DNA of 64,000 nucleotides, taken from positions 62,001-126,000 of the forward strand of contig JAUZSF010000001.1 of NCBI GenBank assembly GCA_030949705.1. The letters run 5' to 3'. The translations under genes were made by a program, and so were the position numbers. Origin of the DNA: Robiginitomaculum sp. (GTDB lineage Bacteria > Pseudomonadota > Alphaproteobacteria > Caulobacterales > Maricaulaceae). Positions 45,021 to 52,892 of the stretch are shown here, piece by piece. The stretch's first letter is position 1. Each line of letters opens with the position of its first letter. The notes below the pieces were generated by a model. The model had not been told where the DNA came from and made no database searches. It worked only from the letters and a program-made list of their open reading frames with translations.

Positions 45021-47339
45021 ATGCAAACCGATGAACACACGCTGGATACACTGACGGCCATAGAGCGCAAGGTGCGCTGGTTATCGGCCTGGATGATCCA
45101 TAATGCCAATCATGTCCGACCCAACCGCGATGGTCTGAAAGTCGGCGGGCATCAGGCCAGTTGTACCTCGATCTCAACCATTATGACGGCGCTTTATATG
45201 CAGGTGTTGCGGCCACAGGACCGGGTGGCGGTCAAGCCCCATGCGGCGCCGGTCATGCACGCCATTGAATATCTGTTTGGCAATCAGAGCCGCGAAAAGC
45301 TGGAAAACTTTCGCGCTCTTGGCGGCGCCCAATCCTATCCCTCGCGCACCAAAGACGGGGCCATGGTGGATTTTTCTACCGGCTCGGTTGGCCTTGGGGC
45401 GGCGATGACCAATTTTGCCGCTCTGACGCAATCCTATTTGCGCCATAAGGATCTGTTGCCAGCGGGGCAGGCGCCGGGCCGCATGGTGGCCCTGGTCGGC
45501 GATGCGGAACTGGACGAGGGCAATGTCTATGAGGCCTTGCTGGATACCTGGAAGCACGACGTGCGCAATCTGTGGTGGGTGATTGATTATAACCGCCAGA
45601 GCCTGGATGGCACGGTGAACGAACGCCTGTTTCGCATTATTGGTCGGTTTTTTCGCGCCGTCGGCTGGAACGTCATTACCCTGAAATACGGCAAAACCCT
45701 GTTTGAGGCCTTCAAACAAAGCGGCGGCGGATCCTTAAAGCGCTGGTTTAATCAATGTCCCAACGATCTTTATTGCGTGCTGACCTATAAAGGCGGCGCG
45801 GCATGGCGGGCGCAGATCAAGGCCGATATGGGAGATGATGCGGATCTGATGGCCTTGCTGGATCGTTATGACGACGCGGCATTGCACAACCTTCTGACCG
45901 ATCTTGGCGGGCATTGCATGGCGGCGGTGCTGGACGCCTTTGCCCAAGTGCAAAACGACAAGCCGACCCTGTTTTTATGTTATACCATCAAAGGGCATGG
46001 CCTGCCTTTGCAGGGCCACAAGGATAACCATGCCGGTCTGATGACGCCCAGGCAAATGGCGGATTTCCAGAAAGACATGGGCGTGCGTGCCGGGCAGGAA
46101 TGGGAACGTCATGAGGCCATTGGTGTAGAGGCCACGCGCTTTGACGCGGTTTTGCAAAATGCGCCGTTCAATCAGCCATTATCACAGCGGGTAAAACAGG
46201 CCGCTCCGGTCGAAATTCCACAAACCCTGCCCACCGACAGCGTGGATAAAAGTAGTACCCAGGAAAGTTTCGGGCGTATCTTGAACGCCATTGCCAAAGA
46301 GGGCGGGCCGCTGGCCGATCGTATTGTCACCACCTCGCCCGATGTAACGGTATCGACCAATTTGGGCGGCTGGGTGAACCAGCGCGGGCTTTTCCACCGG
46401 CGCGAAAAGCCAGACACCTTTCGGGAAAACAAGGTGGCCTCCATCCAGAAATGGGGGCGCGCGCCCTCGGGCCAGCATATTGAACTGGGTATTGCCGAAA
46501 ACAATCTGTTTATCAATCTGGCGGCTTTGGGGCTTTCTCACAAACTCTTTGGTCAGCGCCTTTTCCCCGTTGGTACGCTGTATGACCCGTTCATTGCCCG
46601 GGGGCTGGATGCGCTGAATTACGCCTGTTATCAGGATGCGTGCTTTATGCTGGTAGCCACGCCGTCCGGCATATCCTTAAGCCCCGAAGGGGGCGCGCAC
46701 CAGTCCATCTCTTCGCCGCTGATCGGGCTGGGACAGCCGGGGCTGACCGCGTTCGAGCCAGCCTATGGGGACGAGCTGGCCCTGATCATGCGCTGGGGCT
46801 TTGCCCATATGCAGGACGAGGCGGCGGGTGGCTCGGTCTATCTGCGCCTGTCCACCCGGGCGCTGGAACAGCCAAAGAGGACGTTAAGTCCGGATCAGCA
46901 GGCCGATATTCTCAAAGGCGGCTATTGGTTGCACCGCCCGGACGGGGACGTGGATCAGGTGATCGTCTATAGCGGCGCGGTGGCCCCGGAGGCCCAGGCC
47001 GCCTATGAGGCCTTGAAAAACGACTATAAAGGGCTGGGGGTGTTGGCCATCATGTCGGCCGACCGGCTTTATCATGACTGGCAAAGCGGCGTGCATGACG
47101 TATCTCACATCGAACACTTGCTGGCGCCGTTAACGGCGCAGGCGCAACTGATCACGGTGCAGGATGGCCACCCGGCGGCGCTCTCCTGGCTGGGGGGTGT
47201 TTATGGCCATAAATTGCGCGCGCTGGGGGTCAGTGAATTTGGCCAGTGCGGTGATCTGGATGATCTCTACCACCATTATCAGATCGACGAGGCCGCCTTG
47301 GTTCGTGCCATACGTGGTTCCGCATCCGGCAAGGCATAA
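45021..47339 (+). CDS. AceE-like homodimeric ThDP dehydrogenase E1 / transketolase family
   Basis: ThDP-dependent enzyme of 772 residues with the domain order of homodimeric pyruvate dehydrogenase E1 (AceE/MdeB type) and transketolase. The ThDP/Mg motif is GDAELDEGNVYEALLDT, with Asn in the following IDYNRQSLDG. The N-terminal GLKVGGHQASCTSISTIMTALYM resembles AceE. The pyrimidine-domain segment HIELGIAENNLFINLAALGLS has the catalytic Glu region, and a transketolase C-terminal domain follows. It is about 100 residues shorter than E. coli AceE. No E2 or E3 subunit is encoded nearby. The substrate (pyruvate, another 2-oxo acid, or a sugar phosphate) cannot be fixed from sequence alone. Confidence 0.75.
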   Translation: MQTDEHTLDTLTAIERKVRWLSAWMIHNANHVRPNRDGLKVGGHQASCTSISTIMTALYMQVLRPQDRVAVKPHAAPVMHAIEYLFGNQSREKLENFRALGGAQSYPSRTKDGAMVDFSTGSVGLGAAMTNFAALTQSYLRHKDLLPAGQAPGRMVALVGDAELDEGNVYEALLDTWKHDVRNLWWVIDYNRQSLDGTVNERLFRIIGRFFRAVGWNVITLKYGKTLFEAFKQSGGGSLKRWFNQCPNDLYCVLTYKGGAAWRAQIKADMGDDADLMALLDRYDDAALHNLLTDLGGHCMAAVLDAFAQVQNDKPTLFLCYTIKGHGLPLQGHKDNHAGLMTPRQMADFQKDMGVRAGQEWERHEAIGVEATRFDAVLQNAPFNQPLSQRVKQAAPVEIPQTLPTDSVDKSSTQESFGRILNAIAKEGGPLADRIVTTSPDVTVSTNLGGWVNQRGLFHRREKPDTFRENKVASIQKWGRAPSGQHIELGIAENNLFINLAALGLSHKLFGQRLFPVGTLYDPFIARGLDALNYACYQDACFMLVATPSGISLSPEGGAHQSISSPLIGLGQPGLTAFEPAYGDELALIMRWGFAHMQDEAAGGSVYLRLSTRALEQPKRTLSPDQQADILKGGYWLHRPDGDVDQVIVYSGAVAPEAQAAYEALKNDYKGLGVLAIMSADRLYHDWQSGVHDVSHIEHLLAPLTAQAQLITVQDGHPAALSWLGGVYGHKLRALGVSEFGQCGDLDDLYHHYQIDEAALVRAIRGSASGKA

Positions 47340-47368
47340 CCGGGGCAGGCTTTCCTGCAGATCGACGC

Positions 47369-47397
47369 TTGCGCTTGCCGCGAACTTCGCCTATAGA
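47369..47397 (+). promoter_or_regulatory. Sigma70-type promoter of rplY
   Basis: TTGCGC (47369-47374), a 17-bp spacer, then TATAGA (47392-47397), about 90 bp before the rplY start. The spacing is ideal and the boxes are close to alphaproteobacterial housekeeping promoters. Confidence 0.6.
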
Positions 47398-47424
47398 CCG
47401 CGCTCGAATTTACGCAGCGTTTTA

Positions 47425-47451
47425 CACGCGCGGCGCGCCTGTGCGCGCGTG
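47425..47451 (+). promoter_or_regulatory. GC-rich hairpin in the rplY leader
   Basis: CACGCGCG (47425-47432) pairs perfectly with CGCGCGTG (47444-47451) across an 11-nt loop. It would lie in the 5' leader of the rplY-pth mRNA, with its base 37 nt before the start codon. A regulatory role is possible. Confidence 0.45.
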
Positions 47452-47488
47452 CCGATTGTAGGACATTTGAAATTTAAGGACCGGACCG

Positions 47489-48160
47489 ATGGCCGATATT
47501 CTTCTTTCTGTTGACGTGCGCGAACGCACCGGCACTGGTGGCGCCCGCCAAACCCGCCGCGAAGGGCTTATTCCGGGAGTTATCTATGGCGGCAAGCTGG
47601 GTAATGTTCCGATCAGCCTGAAAGCGAATGAAGTGCAAAAGGCCTTGAATGCAGGTGACTTTATTGCACAGACCGTGACCATTGAACACAAGGGTGAAAA
47701 GCAATTGGTGTTGACCCGGGATATTCAATATCATCCGGTAACTGACTTGCCCATGCATGTGGACCTGTACCGGGTTGATGCCGATCAGATGATCGAAGTC
47801 GAAGTGGCCGTGCGCTTCATCAATGAAGAAGAATCACCGGGTCTGAAACGTGGCGGCGTTCTGAACGTTGTGCGTCATGAATTGGCTCTGCTGTGCCCGG
47901 CTGGGAATATTCCTGAGGCCATCGAAATTGATCTCACCGGTTATGAAATTGGTGATTCGGCGCATATTTCTTCAGTGGAGCTGCCCAAGGGCGTTACCTC
48001 GGCCATTACCGATCGTGACTTTACTATCGTGACCGTGGTTGGTTCGCGTGCTGCCATTTCGGAGGCCGAAGAAGAGGCCGAAGCAGAAGCCGCTGCCGAG
48101 GCCTTGGCCGAAGCCGCTGAGGGCGAAGAAGGCGAAGCCGGCGAAGGTGGCGAGGAATAA
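47489..48160 (+). CDS. rplY: 50S ribosomal protein L25/TL5/Ctc
   Basis: 5S-rRNA-binding ribosomal protein of the long TL5/Ctc type (223 residues). The N-terminal L25 domain (about 4-92) has RERTGTGGARQTRREGLIPGV split as usual, VIYGGKLGN and QYHPVTDLPMHVDLYRV. The C-terminal TL5 beta domain (about 95-185) includes EVAVRFINEEESPGLKRGG. The last 35 residues are a Glu/Ala-rich acidic tail that varies in length among alphaproteobacteria. AAGGACC precedes the ATG. The pth gene follows 63 bp later, the standard pairing. Confidence 0.96.
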   Translation: MADILLSVDVRERTGTGGARQTRREGLIPGVIYGGKLGNVPISLKANEVQKALNAGDFIAQTVTIEHKGEKQLVLTRDIQYHPVTDLPMHVDLYRVDADQMIEVEVAVRFINEEESPGLKRGGVLNVVRHELALLCPAGNIPEAIEIDLTGYEIGDSAHISSVELPKGVTSAITDRDFTIVTVVGSRAAISEAEEEAEAEAAAEALAEAAEGEEGEAGEGGEE

Positions 48161-48223
48161 GACATTCCGTTGCCACTTCCTCTATTCTGGCGTTCACTGT
48201 TTTCACGTCAGCCGGAGGGCGTC

Positions 48224-48811
48224 ATGCTGTTGATTGTCGGGCTGGGTAATCCAGATCCAAAATACCGTCTGAACCGGCATAATGCGGGCTTTCTGGCGGT
48301 GAATGCGCTGGCGCGCGCTCATGGCTTTGGGCCGTGGCGGGCCAAATTTGGCGCGCTGGTTGCCGATGGCTTTATCGATACGGATGCGGGGCGCGTCAAA
48401 ACCCTGCTAATGAAGCCGCAAACCTATTACAATGAATCCGGGCGCGCGGTGCAGGCCGCGGCAAAGTTCTATAAAATCCCCTTGAAAGACATTGTGGTTT
48501 TTCATGACGAGCTGGACCTGGCGCCGGGAAAGTTCCGGGTAAAAACCGGCGGCGGCGCGGCGGGCAATAACGGCATTAAATCCATTACCGCCGCCCTGGG
48601 GCCAGACTTTCGGCGCGCCCGTATCGGCATTGGCCATCCGGGTGATAAAGCCCTGGTCACCCATTATGTATTGCATGACTTTGCCAAAGAAGATGCAGGG
48701 TGGCTGGATCCGCTGCTGGATGCCATCACCGATGCCGCGCCCTTATTGGCTGGGGGCAAGGACGATGCCTTTCAAACAGCGGTGAATCACAAAGCTCCCA
48801 CCCCAAAATAA
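48224..48811 (+). CDS. pth: Peptidyl-tRNA hydrolase
   Basis: Recycles peptidyl-tRNA released during abortive translation. ATG 48224 follows GGAGGG and gives 195 residues. Active-site motifs: IVGLGNPDPKYRLNRHNAGF with the catalytic His, LLMKPQTYYNESG with the substrate-binding Asn, VVFHDELDL with the catalytic Asp, and KTGGGAAGNNGIKSI. It is co-directional with rplY and probably on the same mRNA. Confidence 0.97.
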   Translation: MLLIVGLGNPDPKYRLNRHNAGFLAVNALARAHGFGPWRAKFGALVADGFIDTDAGRVKTLLMKPQTYYNESGRAVQAAAKFYKIPLKDIVVFHDELDLAPGKFRVKTGGGAAGNNGIKSITAALGPDFRRARIGIGHPGDKALVTHYVLHDFAKEDAGWLDPLLDAITDAAPLLAGGKDDAFQTAVNHKAPTPK

Positions 48812-48884
48812 CTGTTTTACCGTCCATTTTGCCTCACCTTCATTATGGTCTGCGGGCAATGCGTATTTGCTTCACCCCCATGCG

Positions 48885-48912
48885 TTGACTTGAACATTCA
48901 GAGGCGTAACGT
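48885..48912 (+). promoter_or_regulatory. Candidate promoter of sdhCDAB
   Basis: TTGACT (48885-48890), a 16-bp spacer, then TAACGT (48907-48912), 60 bp before sdhC. The -35 box is good and the -10 box is weak. Confidence 0.4.
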
Positions 48913-48971
48913 CTTTTCCAAAGGGTGGCGGTGGCTGCCTTGAGTCGTCTGCAAGGAATAAGGGGCAGGGC

Positions 48972-49388
48972 ATGAGTACAGGCTGGTCTGATCCACGGCC
49001 ATTATCGCCATTCACATCCGTTTGGCGTTGGCATGTCACCATGGTGACGTCGATATTACACCGCGCCTCGGGCGTGGCGCTTTATGGTGGTGTGTTTGTG
49101 CTGGTGGCCTGGCTGGCCGCCGCCGCCGAAGGGCCAAAGGCCTATATGAAGCTGATGGCGGTCATGGCCTCCTGGCCGGGCCGGGCGCTGCTTTTTGGTT
49201 TTACTCTGGCGCTGAGCTTTCACCTGCTGAACGGCGTGCGCTATCTCTTGTGGGACAAGGGCATTGGCTATGACAAGGAAACCGCTGATCGCACCGCCTG
49301 GGTGGTGATTATACTGGCCGCTATCCTGACACTGGCCATATGGGTGACCGCCTATTGGAGCCTTGATCTTTTGAAGGTGGGGGGCTGA
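48972..49388 (+). CDS. sdhC: Succinate dehydrogenase cytochrome b556 subunit
   Basis: Membrane anchor of complex II (138 residues, three membrane helices). RPLSPFTSVWRWHVTMVTSI and LHRASGVALYGG form the quinone-site and first-helix signature. SFHLLNGVRYLLWD carries the heme-ligand His. It is the first gene of sdhCDAB, 160 bp after pth; sdhD begins 3 bp after its stop. Confidence 0.95.
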   Translation: MSTGWSDPRPLSPFTSVWRWHVTMVTSILHRASGVALYGGVFVLVAWLAAAAEGPKAYMKLMAVMASWPGRALLFGFTLALSFHLLNGVRYLLWDKGIGYDKETADRTAWVVIILAAILTLAIWVTAYWSLDLLKVGG

Positions 49389-49391
49389 GCC

Positions 49392-49763
49392 ATGCGTACA
49401 TCCTATAAGAATGTAACCGGCCTGGGCGCCGCCCACAAAGGCGTTGGCCATTTTATCAAGCAACGGGTGACGGCGCTGGCTTTGCTGATCCTGATCCCGC
49501 TGTTTCTGTTTCAGTTTTTGTCCAGCTTTACCTCTGGCTATAATGGCGTCATGGCCTGGCTGGGATCGCCCTTTGGCGCCGCGGTAACATTTTTGGTGGT
49601 CAGCGCTATGGTGGTGCATATGCGTCTGGGCGTGCAGACCGCGATTGAGGATTATTTTGGCGGAAGTTTGCGTAAAATCGCGCTTATGCTCAATGGACTT
49701 TTTGCGTTGGGGCTGTGGCTGATTGCGGTTTACGCCCTCATTAAAATCAGTTTTGGAGGTTAA
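49392..49763 (+). CDS. sdhD: Succinate dehydrogenase membrane anchor subunit
   Basis: Second membrane anchor of complex II (123 residues, three membrane helices). [21 protein letters not shown] and [19 protein letters not shown] are typical of alphaproteobacterial SdhD. The heme-ligand region is [16 protein letters not shown]. It lies between sdhC (3-bp gap) and sdhA (4-bp gap). Confidence 0.95.
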   Translation: MRTSYKNVTGLGAAHKGVGHFIKQRVTALALLILIPLFLFQFLSSFTSGYNGVMAWLGSPFGAAVTFLVVSAMVVHMRLGVQTAIEDYFGGSLRKIALMLNGLFALGLWLIAVYALIKISFGG

Positions 49764-49767
49764 GGCC

Positions 49768-51551
49768 TTGGCGAATGAATGGATCGACCACACCTATGAT
49801 GTGGTTGTCGTGGGCGCTGGTGGTGCGGGCTTGCGCGCAGCCCTGGGCGCGGCGCAAGGTGGCCTGAAAACGGCTTGTATTTCGAAGGTGTTCCCAACGC
49901 GCAGTCATACCGTGGCGGCGCAGGGCGGCATTGCTGCATCCTTGGGCAATATGTCGGAGGACAGCTGGCAGTGGCATATGTATGACACGGTCAAGGGCTC
50001 GGATTGGCTGGGCGATCAGGACGCGATTGAGTATATGTGCCGCGAAGCCCCGCAAACGGTGTATGAGCTGGAACATTGGGGCCTGCCATTTTCGCGCACC
50101 GAAGAGGGCAAGATTTATCAACGTCCCTTTGGCGGCCATATGAAAGAGTTTGGCAAAACCCCGGCGCAGCGCGCCTGCGCCGCCGCGGATCGCACCGGCC
50201 ATACGCTGATCCACACGCTTTATGGTGAATGCGTGCGCGAGGAAACGAGCTTTTTTATCGAATATTTCGTCCTTGATCTGATTATGGAAGATGGTGTTTG
50301 CCGCGGCGTTCTGGCGTGGAAGCTGGACGATGGCACACTGCACCGTTTCAAGGCCCAGGCGGTCATTCTGGCCACCGGCGGCTTTGGCCGTTCCTACTTT
50401 TCCTGCACCTCGGCGCACACCTGCACCGGTGATGGCGGTGGCATGGTGCTGCGCGCCGGTCTGCCTTTGCAGGATCTGGAATTTATCCAGTTCCACCCCA
50501 CCGGCATTTATGGTGGCGGGATGCTGATCACGGAGGGCGCCCGCGGCGAGGGGGGGCTATCTCGTCAATTCCGAAGGCGAGCGCTTTATGGAGCGCTATG
50601 CCCCCACCGCCAAGGATCTGGCCAGCCGTGATGTGGTCAGCCGGGCCATGACCATTGAAATTCGCGAAGGGCGTGGTGTCGGTCCCAAAAAGGACCATAT
50701 CTATCTGCACCTTGACCATTTGCCGGCGGATTTGTTGCACAAGCGCCTGCCGGGCATTTCGGAAAGTGCCAAAATTTTTGCCGGTGTGGATGTGACCAAG
50801 GAACCGATCCCGGTTCTGCCCACTGTGCACTATAATATGGGCGGCATTCCGACCAATTTCCATGGCGAAGTGGTGTGCCCCAAAGATGGCGATCAGGATG
50901 CCATCGTGCCGGGCCTTTTTTGCCGCTGGCGAAGCGGCCTCGGCCTCGGTGCACGGGGCCAATCGTCTGGGCTGTAACTCCTTGCTGGACATTGTGGTGT
51001 TTGGTCGGTCGGCCGGGCAACGCTGTGTCGAAATCCTCAAACCCGGCGCGCGACAGCGCGATCTGCCAAAGGATGCGGGCGAAGAATCGCTGGCAAACTT
51101 TAATGCCATTCGCAATGCCAATGGCAAAACCTCTACCGCGGATCTGCGCCTGCATCTTCAGGAAACCATGCAAAACTATGCCGCGGTGTTCCGCACGGGC
51201 GAGACGCTGGCCGAAGGCACTAAAGAGGTCGCCAAAATCTGGGACATGGCCAAGGACATGAAGGTTTCGGATCATTCCATGATCTGGAATTCTGATCTGG
51301 TGGAAAGTCTCGAATTTTATAACCTGCTCAGCCAGGCCACGGTATTGATCAATGGTGCCCTGGCCCGCGAGGAAAGCCGCGGCGCCCATGCCCGCGAAGA
51401 CTTTGCCGATCGTGATGATAAAAAATGGATGAAGCACACACTGGGCACGATTGATGCAGGCGGCAAGGTTACGCTCGATTATCGGCCCGTGCATACCTAC
51501 ACCATGACCGACGAAATTGATTATATCCAACCAGCCGTACGGGTGTATTGA
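49768..51551 (+). CDS. sdhA: Succinate dehydrogenase flavoprotein, two frameshifts
   Basis: Catalytic FAD subunit of complex II. TTG 49768, 8 bp after GGAGG, is the only good start in frame. FAD-binding [18 protein letters not shown], the covalent-FAD His in [17 protein letters not shown], and the active-site region [21 protein letters not shown] are all present. The sequence leaves frame at a G7 run (50550-50556); removing one G gives [18 protein letters not shown]. It leaves frame again at a T6 run (50916-50921); removing one T gives [20 protein letters not shown]. The corrected protein has 593 residues, the normal length, ending in the conserved [13 protein letters not shown]. sdhA is central to respiration and the rest is intact, so these are most likely sequencing errors. 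Confidence 0.92.
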
Positions 51552-51552
51552 T

Positions 51553-52341
51553 ATGGTTCAGCTAACCCTACCCAAAAATTCCACCATTCAAAAAGGCAAG
51601 CATTGGCCGGCTCCCGAGGGCGCGGACCCCAAAAATGTACGTCAGTTCCGGGTTTATCGGTATGATCCAGACAGCGGCGAAAATCCGCGCTGGGATACCT
51701 ATGATCTGGATACCAGCCAGTTTGGCCCCATGGCCCTGCACGCGATTATTTATATCAAGGATAATGTGGATTCGACACTGACCTTTCGTCGTTCCTGCCG
51801 CGAAGGGGTATGCGGTTCCTGCGCCATGAATATTGACGGGCGCAACACCATTGCCTGTACCAAGCCGCTGGACGAGATTAAATCCAAGGTCATTTCCATT
51901 TCGCCGCTGCCACATCAGGCGGTGATCAAGGATCTGGTGCCGGATTTGAATAATTTTTATGCCCAGCATGCAGCCATGCAGCCCTATTTGAAAACCACCA
52001 CGGCGGCCCCGGACAAGGAATGGAAGCAATCCATCGAGGACCGGGAAAAACTGGATGGTCTGTACGAATGCATCTTGTGCGCCTCTTGCTCAACGGCCTG
52101 CCCCAGCTATTGGTGGAATGGCGATAAATATCTTGGCCCGGCGGCGCTCTTGCAGGCCTATCGCTGGCTGATCGACAGTCGCGATGAAGCCACTGGCGAG
52201 CGTCTGGATGCGCTGGAAGATCCATTCCGGCTCTATCGCTGTCATACCATTATGAATTGTACGCAAGTGTGCCCCAAGGGCCTCAATCCGGCAAAAGCCA
52301 TTGGTGCCATCAAGCAAATGCTGGTCGAGCGCGAAGTCTAG
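51553..52341 (+). CDS. sdhB: Succinate dehydrogenase iron-sulfur subunit
   Basis: Electron-transfer subunit of complex II (262 residues from ATG 51553, 1 bp after the sdhA stop). The 2Fe-2S site is [21 protein letters not shown] trimmed to its cysteines C-x4-C-x2-C-x11-C. The 4Fe-4S site is [13 protein letters not shown] and the 3Fe-4S site is [35 protein letters not shown] is the usual N-terminal segment. It is the last gene of the operon. Confidence 0.97.
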   Translation: MVQLTLPKNSTIQKGKHWPAPEGADPKNVRQFRVYRYDPDSGENPRWDTYDLDTSQFGPMALHAIIYIKDNVDSTLTFRRSCREGVCGSCAMNIDGRNTIACTKPLDEIKSKVISISPLPHQAVIKDLVPDLNNFYAQHAAMQPYLKTTTAAPDKEWKQSIEDREKLDGLYECILCASCSTACPSYWWNGDKYLGPAALLQAYRWLIDSRDEATGERLDALEDPFRLYRCHTIMNCTQVCPKGLNPAKAIGAIKQMLVEREV

Positions 52342-52420
52342 GGCGGTTTGATCGTCCATCCTTTTAGGCTCACTACGTTTGCCCCTCAGGATGAGGGTCT
52401 TGTTCCTTTAACGACCGCCT

Positions 52421-52455
52421 CATACTGAGGTGGCGCGCAGCGCCCTCGAAGTATG
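52421..52455. repeat. Imperfect palindromic intergenic repeat
   Basis: CATACTGAGGTGGCGC pairs imperfectly with GCGCCCTCGAAGTATG around GCA. Related sequences (CTCAT.CTGAGG...CCTCGAAG) are common as dispersed repeats in alphaproteobacterial genomes. Confidence 0.65.
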
Positions 52456-52512
52456 GATAGAAGTATACCCCACCAGCACCGGGGTGGGACAAGGTTTTAC
52501 TATCCTCACCCC

Positions 52513-52580
52513 GTCATGGCGGCGCAGGCCGCCATCCAACTTGATGCATCAACATGGATCCCGGCCTTCGCCGGGATGAC
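52513..52580. repeat. Twin-hairpin repeat flanked by GTCAT/ATGAC
   Basis: Two perfect 8-bp hairpins (ATGGCGGC-gcag-GCCGCCAT and ATCCCGGC-cttc-GCCGGGAT) are enclosed by GTCAT and ATGAC. The second half resembles the widespread GGATCCCGGCCTTCGCCGGG repeat unit of alphaproteobacteria. Confidence 0.75.
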
Positions 52581-52635
52581 ACATGAAGAGAAGCCGATGA
52601 ACTTATCCCCCGCATAACACGTTTGAGGGTCAAAG

Positions 52636-52654
52636 AGGGGTAAGGCTTACCCCT
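52636..52654. repeat. AGGGGTAA/TTACCCCT hairpin
   Basis: A perfect 8-bp inverted repeat with a 3-nt loop. Its right arm is the first of several TACCCCT-like direct repeats that follow. Confidence 0.6.
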
Positions 52655-52762
52655 GGGTCATCCATCACTTACCCCTTAAATACCCCTGAAGAGAAGAAAA
52701 CTGACCCTGAAACGCCCCTCCTTTACCCCTGATTGCCCCTCGGATAAGTGGGGATAACGTGA

Positions 52763-52793
52763 AATAACCCCCGCCATCATGGCGAGGGTTATT
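52763..52793. terminator. Bidirectional terminator hairpin
   Basis: AATAACCC-c-CGCCAT / ATGGCG-a-GGGTTATT forms a long stem with short A/T flanks, between two convergent genes. It lies 100 bp after the tricorn stop codon and could terminate from either side. Confidence 0.6.
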
Positions 52794-52892
52794 ATGGTTT
52801 CATTTGGATGGGAAAGGATCAGTCTTTCAAGGCCTCTTCACCGGGCATGCCCATCGCGTGACGGCCTGCCCTGGCGGCCCTCCAGGTTTTCC

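Larger units (their letters stand above)
52342..52892. other. Repeat-rich convergent intergenic region
   Basis: 551 bp between sdhB (rightward) and the tricorn gene (leftward), with no credible coding sequence. It holds four hairpin-forming elements, annotated separately, and about five copies of a TACCCCT-like motif between 52647 and 52740. Confidence 0.75.

Noticed and set aside
52342-52892. CRISPR-like array in the repeat-rich intergenic region
   Set aside because: Repeats are short, differ from each other, and are not separated by uniform unique spacers. No cas gene is present.
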